Part shown: one piece after another, positions 58,825 to 64,000 of the stretch | Numbering within the stretch: position 1 is the first letter of the stretch | How the letters are laid out: every line of letters begins with the position of its first letter | Notes under the pieces: generated by a model | The model's database searches: none | The model's input: the letters and a program-made list of their open reading frames with translations, nothing else | What the model was told of the DNA's origin: nothing | Source: Lepidodermella squamata | Taxonomy: Eukaryota > Gastrotricha | Assembly (NCBI GenBank): GCA_047495785.1 | Contig: JBLDXI010000007.1 | Span: forward strand, 2,976,001 to 3,040,000 | DNA length: 64,000 bases | Reading direction: 5' to 3' | Made by a program: the position numbers and the translations under genes

Positions 58825-60410
58825 ATGGCTAACAGCATTCACCAATTTTGCGAGAAGGGTGATTCTGGAATGTGCCAGCTCGAATCGCCTCATTTCCACC
58901 AAGAAGTTGTCGACCTTCTAAAACAGTTAGTCAATACCTGTGCCAGACGCATTCCGCTGAAGAAAAACGCCGTGAAAGTTACAAAAACGGCCGGAGAAGA
59001 CAGCATGATGTTGATCCCTACTAACATCTCGAACGGTTTCCTCGTCGATTTCAAGCCGTTCAACTCGAACAAACGGACTGAATTTGTTCGAATCATGCTC
59101 AAGCATAGCATTGAAGTTCTGAAAGAGCAAGAAAAGACGGATGAAATCGAAGAATTCCGCCCGATTCACGCGTTCATCCTATACCTAGCCGTTACATTCG
59201 GCAACACTAGTGTATTTTCGGAGAATTTCGAGAAATTTCGCGATTTCATCCCGCATTGTTTTACTCGACTTTTGCTGTTCTCTGCCGTTGAGCCGCGTTA
59301 CTTGGACAAGAAAATGTGCAATTCAGTTAACGACACGATCAAAGTTTCTATTGCATTGATGCTCATCGACCATGGACTAAACTTGGAGGCGACATTCGAT
59401 TGTAAGTCTTGGCCGATTTTTTTCATCATACTTTACTTCAACCAAATTTAAAAATTTAATTCATTTTTTTATTTTTAACCGTTCATTTTAAAATTTTAAA
59501 ATTTCAATTGTATTCCATTTTTAATAATTTTATTTCTAATTAATATCAGCAATTTAATATAATTTTTTAATAATCATGAAAACTTCAAAAATGCACTGAA
59601 ATTTCTAAAAACAATTGTCTCTTGTTCGCAGAATTTAATATATTTTTTTATATTTTCATTTTTCCATAAAAAATAGATGCGATTTTCAAACTGTGCGCAG
59701 GTTTGAAATATCCCTCGAAATGTGCTGGCGACGACCTTGAAAAAATTCGGCTATTGAAATTGCTTCTCGCTAAATCTCCGTTGGTGGATCTTGAAAGACT
59801 TTATAGACTGAACCATTTTGCTGTTGGACTTTATTTGGAGACAGTTTGCTTCAATGCCGAATATCTGAATATTGCTTGCAAGGCGATTGGGTCGAAAAAA
59901 CTCCCGGAATTTTTCGACTACTTCGAATTATTCCATGGCGCTGTTATGGTGCCACATTTAGCTGACAAAATTATTGATGGGTCCATGAAAATGAACCTTT
60001 TGCCCAAGTTGCGATCAGGAGCGATAGCTCTATATTGCTCGAATTACCCGTACTTTTCAAGCTCGTGCTCGGGGAAATTCGTTGAAATTTTGAACACTAT
60101 CAACAGCTATCCCGATATTCAGAAGCGATTCGCCATTTTCACGCTTCAATTTTTCAATTTCGAGAGCCTCATGTTGGAAATTCGACCATCTTCAAATGGG
60201 AAATTTCGCGATATGATGTTAGGATTGTACCCGTTTTCGCTTCAAAGCGCTGCTCGTCGCGCTATTCTGAAGAAATTACCTCATGGATTAGAAGAGCGAG
60301 CGAAAGCGATCGAAGATTTGCAACTTCCGAAAACGGTGTGCAAGATATTGAATTACGATGACCTGGACTTCGAATGTGATCCTGCCCTCTTTGCCAACTC
60401 GCGCCGATGA
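58825..60410 (+). CDS. Array gene 12: SOCS-box-like protein
   Basis: Exons 58825-59401 and 59677-60410 are joined by a 275-bp AT-rich phase-1 intron (GTAAGT...AAAATAG), giving 436 aa. It is a recent duplicate of gene 11: KTAGEDSMMLIPTNIS, LVDFKPFNSNKRTEFVRIML, EEFRPIHAFILYLAV, SGAIALYCSNYPYFSSSCSG and FNFESLMLEIRPSSNG are almost the same. The SOCS-box-like end is PFSLQSAARRAILKKLPHGL, then LQLPKTVCKILNYDDLDFE. Ala replaces the BC-box Cys. AATAAA is at about 60463. The start is fixed by alignment with gene 11, MANSIHQFC against MANSSRNIHQFC. Confidence 0.8.
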
Positions 60411-60849
60411 GTTTTTTGTGACTCGTGACAGTACTATACCCTTTTTTCTCGATTTATGAATAGCAATAAATCACGTTTTATTTTTTCTCGTAATTCTTAT
60501 TGAATACATACATTTTTCATAGGTTTATTGAAAGTGCTGCGCCTCTTATGCTCCTAAAATGCTGAGAAAATGTGCTTGAATGCTGGAAAATAAACTGTGA
60601 AGATCATCTGTTTGATGATGTTTCATCTTAAAAATTGGTCCAAATATTTGCACCACTAGAAATGAGGTTCCAGCACTAAATTTAAGCGTCCTGGCCCTAA
60701 ATTTTTCAGTTTCTTTGCGATTACGGTGTTTTCGTGTTTTGATCAATGCTGATGCCCTCCGTGAACCTAGGCTTTTTTATTTTGCTACCTGGCCCCATGA
60801 GCTACGTTGAAAATTATCCATGTTGGGCTGATATCGGGAAAATCTTTGA

Positions 60850-61085
60850 TTTGTAAAATCGATACTTGGAATCGATATCTGCTCTATAACATTATGTATA
60901 ATTCGTAAACTGACCACTCATAGCGCGAAATACGCGTAATATGGAGGTCTATCGGTTAGGCATGGTAACAAAAAATTTGAGATTCCAGTGAAGACTAGAA
61001 ATCTGAAAAAACAATAAATAGGGGAAATGTAGGGCTGGAGTCTCAAATTTAGTCCTGAAACCATAGATTTAGGGTGCGCACTTGG
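60850..61085 (+). repeat. Dispersed repeat, second copy of the gene 4 intron repeat
   Basis: Starts TAAAATCGATACTTGGAATC and follows the sequence at 16210-16450 with scattered differences and small indels, in the same orientation. Confidence 0.55.
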
Positions 61086-61735
61086 CACATCCATCTAATA
61101 TGCCCGAACTGTGGCAGCTCATCAAACTATTTTCACAGCCGGTAAAGAATTGCGGCCGGCTATTAGGCCCCTTTCCAGCCGCAATTTCACTTTAATCCTG
61201 ATCCGGCCGCTGGCAATAATAAAACAGAAACTTTCCGGCCGCAAACCTCTTGAAGCAAAAAATGAAGGTTCGGAGTATTTTTAAGCGAACGATCAGTTTG
61301 TAAATTTGATTTTTTGGGTGTTACCCTACTTGGAAGTGAAAATTTAAGCATGGTGTAATTTCATCCACTTTTCACGGCTTCAGTTTTCCCAGCATAAAAT
61401 TAGGTAATAGAGGAGTTTTAAAGCTGAAATCGATGTATTAGAACCTGACTGGTTATGAAAATCCACATTTGTAAGCGCGTGGATCTCCGGAATTTCGTAA
61501 AAATCGTGTGCGATTTGCTAATTTTTGGTTATTCTTGCTTTCTGGTTTTCAGGGCATAAGAACTTACAAAAAATGGTATAAATCGGGTATAAATCGATGA
61601 ATTCAATCGCCCAAAAATCCAATTTCGCATTTTTGGATTATTATTGTTTTCCATATTATTTTTTTTTTATTTGTTACGCAACTTATGCGTATTATCGTAA
61701 CTATTTGTTTTGACAATTTTTAAATCTGGTCCTGC

Positions 61736-62033
61736 GGTTCTATGTCAATGGAGCAAACGAAAATTGAGCAAAATGACTTTTGAGCAAAACGAGATTAGAG
61801 CAAAACGACACGAGAGCAAATTTTATTTAAAATAAACAACAGCTGCAATTAATTATAAAATTTGCTCTCGTGTCGTTTTGCTCTAATCTCGTTTTGCTCA
61901 AAAGTCATTTTGCTCTAATTTCGTTTGCTCAGAAGTCGTTTTGCTCTAATTTCGTTTGCTCTAATATCGTTGCTCAAAAGCCCTTGCTCTATTTTCGTTG
62001 CTCAATTTTCGTTTCCTCAATTGACATAGAACC
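61736..62033. mobile_element. hAT-like MITE with perfect 8-bp target duplication
   Basis: The 298-bp element begins GGTTCTATGTCAATGGAG and ends with the inverse, CTCAATTGACATAGAACC. GGTCCTGC flanks both sides exactly (61728-61735 and 62034-62041). Inside, both arms consist of repeated GAGCAAAACGA-type units (TTTTGCTC on the other strand), with an inner inverted repeat of about 55 bp centred near 61848. An 8-bp duplication fits hAT-superfamily insertion; there is no ORF. Confidence 0.75.
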
Positions 62034-62138
62034 GGTCCTGCTCGTGTTTCCTTTTTATTATTTAATCGAATTTGACCCCTTTTAAGAAACTATTTTCTGC
62101 TAGATACCTAGTTTTTTTCATTTTTAGAATTTATCTTC

Positions 62139-64000
62139 ATGTTGAAATTGGTCTTTGGCAACGACGCCGTACCAGGCTCAACCGGAATTCAGACCAAACT
62201 CCTATCGCTAAGAGCCCTAGAGGACATCTCAAAATTTGCGGAAGAGATTCGAACTCGCTGCCATGGTGGATTTGTTGCCTTTAAGGAGCATAAACTACAA
62301 AAATTACAGTGGAAAATGCAAGGCGATAAATTTCTCCGAGAAGAAAACTGGGACGAGGCGTTCAACTGCTTCATGAAAATTGCCGATAATTACTTCGATT
62401 TATCGCCCGAAATTTGCGAAAAACTCAGCAAAGCCGCCGTTGAAAGTTCCCGGCCGAAAATCGCCGCAAATTTCAGCACTTTCGGCTATTTACTCTACGG
62501 CATGTCCGACAATATTATGGAAATTTATCGAAAAGCGTCCGGCGAACTTGGCTACAAAGTTGTTGGCTACGACCCAGCTTTAGGTAATATGTACCGCGGA
62601 TTCAGCCCGATCGATTTCAAATACCACTGGATTCGACTTGAAGAAAATAATTTCGACGAAAATTGGGACGATGCGGCTAATTTAATTCGCCATTTATTCA
62701 TGTATGCAAATAACTCGGAACAGGGCGAATACTACGCTGGCCAGTGTTTCGAAGCTCTTGATTCGAATCCGAGTTTTAAACAATTTGTCTCGAATTTTTC
62801 AATTGAAAACATGACTTCGCCTCAATTTCGATTTTTAATCATGTTTTTAATCGTGGCGAAACATAAAAATTTCGCGATCGCTCTTCGAAAATTAGCGATG
62901 GATCAGTGGTTTTACGAATTTTTGCAGAAAATTACCGAATCTTTTGTGAGTGATTCTGGCTTTCGGAAATGTTTGCAATTCAACGACATTTTCACGGCGA
63001 ATTTGCCTTGTTTAAACATTTACGCGAACCTATTATGGCCGAAAATTGAAAACAGCGAATTTTGCGATCTTGCTTGGATTGTGAGATTCATCCTGCTGCA
63101 GGTCCTCTCGGAAAAACGGCCAAATATCGAAATTTTCCGGCCAATTTATGCCATTCTTGAGAAAATTAATGGCAAAAATCTGCCGAGTGAAAATTTGCTG
63201 GAAGAAACTGTTGAATTTATTCCGTTTATTACCACGATTTTTTCGACTATTTTCACGCCTGATTTTTTGGCTGAATTTCTGACTAGCGTTAACGTGATAT
63301 TTCAACAAGAAGAAATTCGGCGAAATTTCGCGAAGAGCTCAACTTTTTCCGTCATTTTAGCCGCGATTTTGAAGCCGGAAAATTGCGCTAAAATTTGCTC
63401 GATTTTGAGCTCGTTATCCGACGATGAAAATGGCTGGAAAATGATGACAAGCTCCCACAATTTTTCGAAGCGATTATTGGAAAGTGCTGAGAATATCGCA
63501 AATGACGACGAAGTATATCGCTTTGATGAGTTGAACTATTTAATCGCGAAACTTATCGTTAATCAAGGCCGCGATCGAATTGATTCGTATTTTTCCGGCC
63601 AACTTTTCGCGCGTGGGAATTCTTCGTTCGCAAAATCTGTTTTTAGTACGATTATTCCGAAAAACTTTGGAATTTGCTTGTTGCTGCTTAAATACGCGAA
63701 TGATGAAACGAAACGGCGTTGGCTCAAGTTGTGTTCTGAATGGGATTTTCCGCGTTTAGCCCTACTGGCCATACTTAAATTCCACGAAATAGCCCTCGGT
63801 TGCTTTTCGTCCATCTCGGCGCGTTGTGAAGCTGTTGAATGCCTCCTGCTGGTTCGTCTATTGATTCTAACCAATTCGAAAGTCGCTAGTGATATCCCAT
63901 TTTTGAAAATTGAATCGGTTTTTCACTTGGAAAAAGCTGGCCGCCAAACGGACCCTTTCGTCCCAGAACTGAGCCTTTCTCTTGCGATTTTGCTGGCCCT
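62139..64000 (+). CDS. Long unrecognised ORF, runs off the window
   Basis: From the ATG at 62139 the frame stays open to the window end (620 codons, no stop), so the gene is partial at the 3' end. An acceptor-like TTTTTAG lies at 62121-62127, so an upstream exon is possible. The protein appears largely alpha-helical, with FLREENWDEAFNCFMKIADN (TPR-like in style), FDENWDDAANLIRHLFMYA and many Leu/Ile-rich helices (LLEETVEFIPFITTIFSTIF; CLLLLKYANDETKRRWLKLC). There is no signal peptide or transmembrane segment I trust. It could be a helical-repeat scaffold, but I do not recognise the family. It shows no array-family signature within the window. Confidence 0.7.
   Translation, partial: MLKLVFGNDAVPGSTGIQTKLLSLRALEDISKFAEEIRTRCHGGFVAFKEHKLQKLQWKMQGDKFLREENWDEAFNCFMKIADNYFDLSPEICEKLSKAAVESSRPKIAANFSTFGYLLYGMSDNIMEIYRKASGELGYKVVGYDPALGNMYRGFSPIDFKYHWIRLEENNFDENWDDAANLIRHLFMYANNSEQGEYYAGQCFEALDSNPSFKQFVSNFSIENMTSPQFRFLIMFLIVAKHKNFAIALRKLAMDQWFYEFLQKITESFVSDSGFRKCLQFNDIFTANLPCLNIYANLLWPKIENSEFCDLAWIVRFILLQVLSEKRPNIEIFRPIYAILEKINGKNLPSENLLEETVEFIPFITTIFSTIFTPDFLAEFLTSVNVIFQQEEIRRNFAKSSTFSVILAAILKPENCAKICSILSSLSDDENGWKMMTSSHNFSKRLLESAENIANDDEVYRFDELNYLIAKLIVNQGRDRIDSYFSGQLFARGNSSFAKSVFSTIIPKNFGICLLLLKYANDETKRRWLKLCSEWDFPRLALLAILKFHEIALGCFSSISARCEAVECLLLVRLLILTNSKVASDIPFLKIESVFHLEKAGRQTDPFVPELSLSLAILLA

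Larger units (their letters stand above)
60411..62138. other. Repeat-rich spacer before the last ORF
   Basis: Contains the second copy of the gene 4 intron repeat (about 60850-61085), a short CGGCCGC-rich segment (about 61135-61250) and the hAT-like MITE. No gene found. Confidence 0.45.

Noticed and set aside
62380-62583. 67-codon ORF with internal ATG
   Set aside because: Out of frame within the long ORF starting at 62139.

Overview
The window looks like nuclear DNA of an invertebrate animal. Genes are split by short introns, many about 50 bp, with GTAAGT-like donors and TTTTCAG-like acceptors. The proteins carry animal-type domains (CUB, LamG-like, MAM, C-type lectin, PAN/apple, fibrinogen-related, SOCS-box-like), AATAAA signals follow several genes, and there is one short TTAGGG array. 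I cannot name the species. Every gene I can support lies on the + strand.

Layout. 1-4.4 kb: no solid gene; a TIR element with a 9-bp target duplication holds a nested piggyBac-like MITE and the TTAGGG array. 4.4-28.2 kb: tandem array of two-exon genes (numbers 1-9 here), each about 400-480 aa, with a phase-1 intron in the middle, a weakly ankyrin-like N-terminal half and a C-terminal SOCS-box-like motif. Between them lie relics of the same family, MITEs and AT-rich spacers. 29.1-33.5 kb: 5' half of a secreted or matrix multidomain gene (CUB, CUB, three LamG-like, MAM, C-type lectin, start of a second MAM). 33.5-48.4 kb: a Helitron-class element whose spliced gene encodes zinc fingers, an OTU protease domain, a USP-like domain, HUH Rep, a Pif1-type helicase and a C-terminal GIY-YIG nuclease domain. 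48.5-51.8 kb: the missing remainder of a MAM, three more MAMs, PAN/apple and a fibrinogen-related domain, with no start or signal peptide of its own; it looks like the 3' half of the gene that the Helitron interrupts. 53.5-60.4 kb: three more array genes (10-12). 60.4-62.1 kb: dispersed repeats and a hAT-like MITE with a perfect 8-bp target duplication. 62.1-64.0 kb: the 5' part of a long unrecognised ORF that runs off the window.

How it fits together. If the SOCS-box reading is right, the array encodes a lineage-expanded set of substrate receptors for Elongin B/C-Cullin ubiquitin ligases. The expansion is still active: paired copies, a duplicated two-gene block, homogenised 3' halves, relics, and two copies with a one-base deletion in an A-run just before the SOCS box. 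The Helitron carries two deubiquitinase-type domains plus a GIY-YIG nuclease, and this combination is the most unusual object in the window. Functions are inferred from motifs read by eye; no database search or RNA evidence was available.
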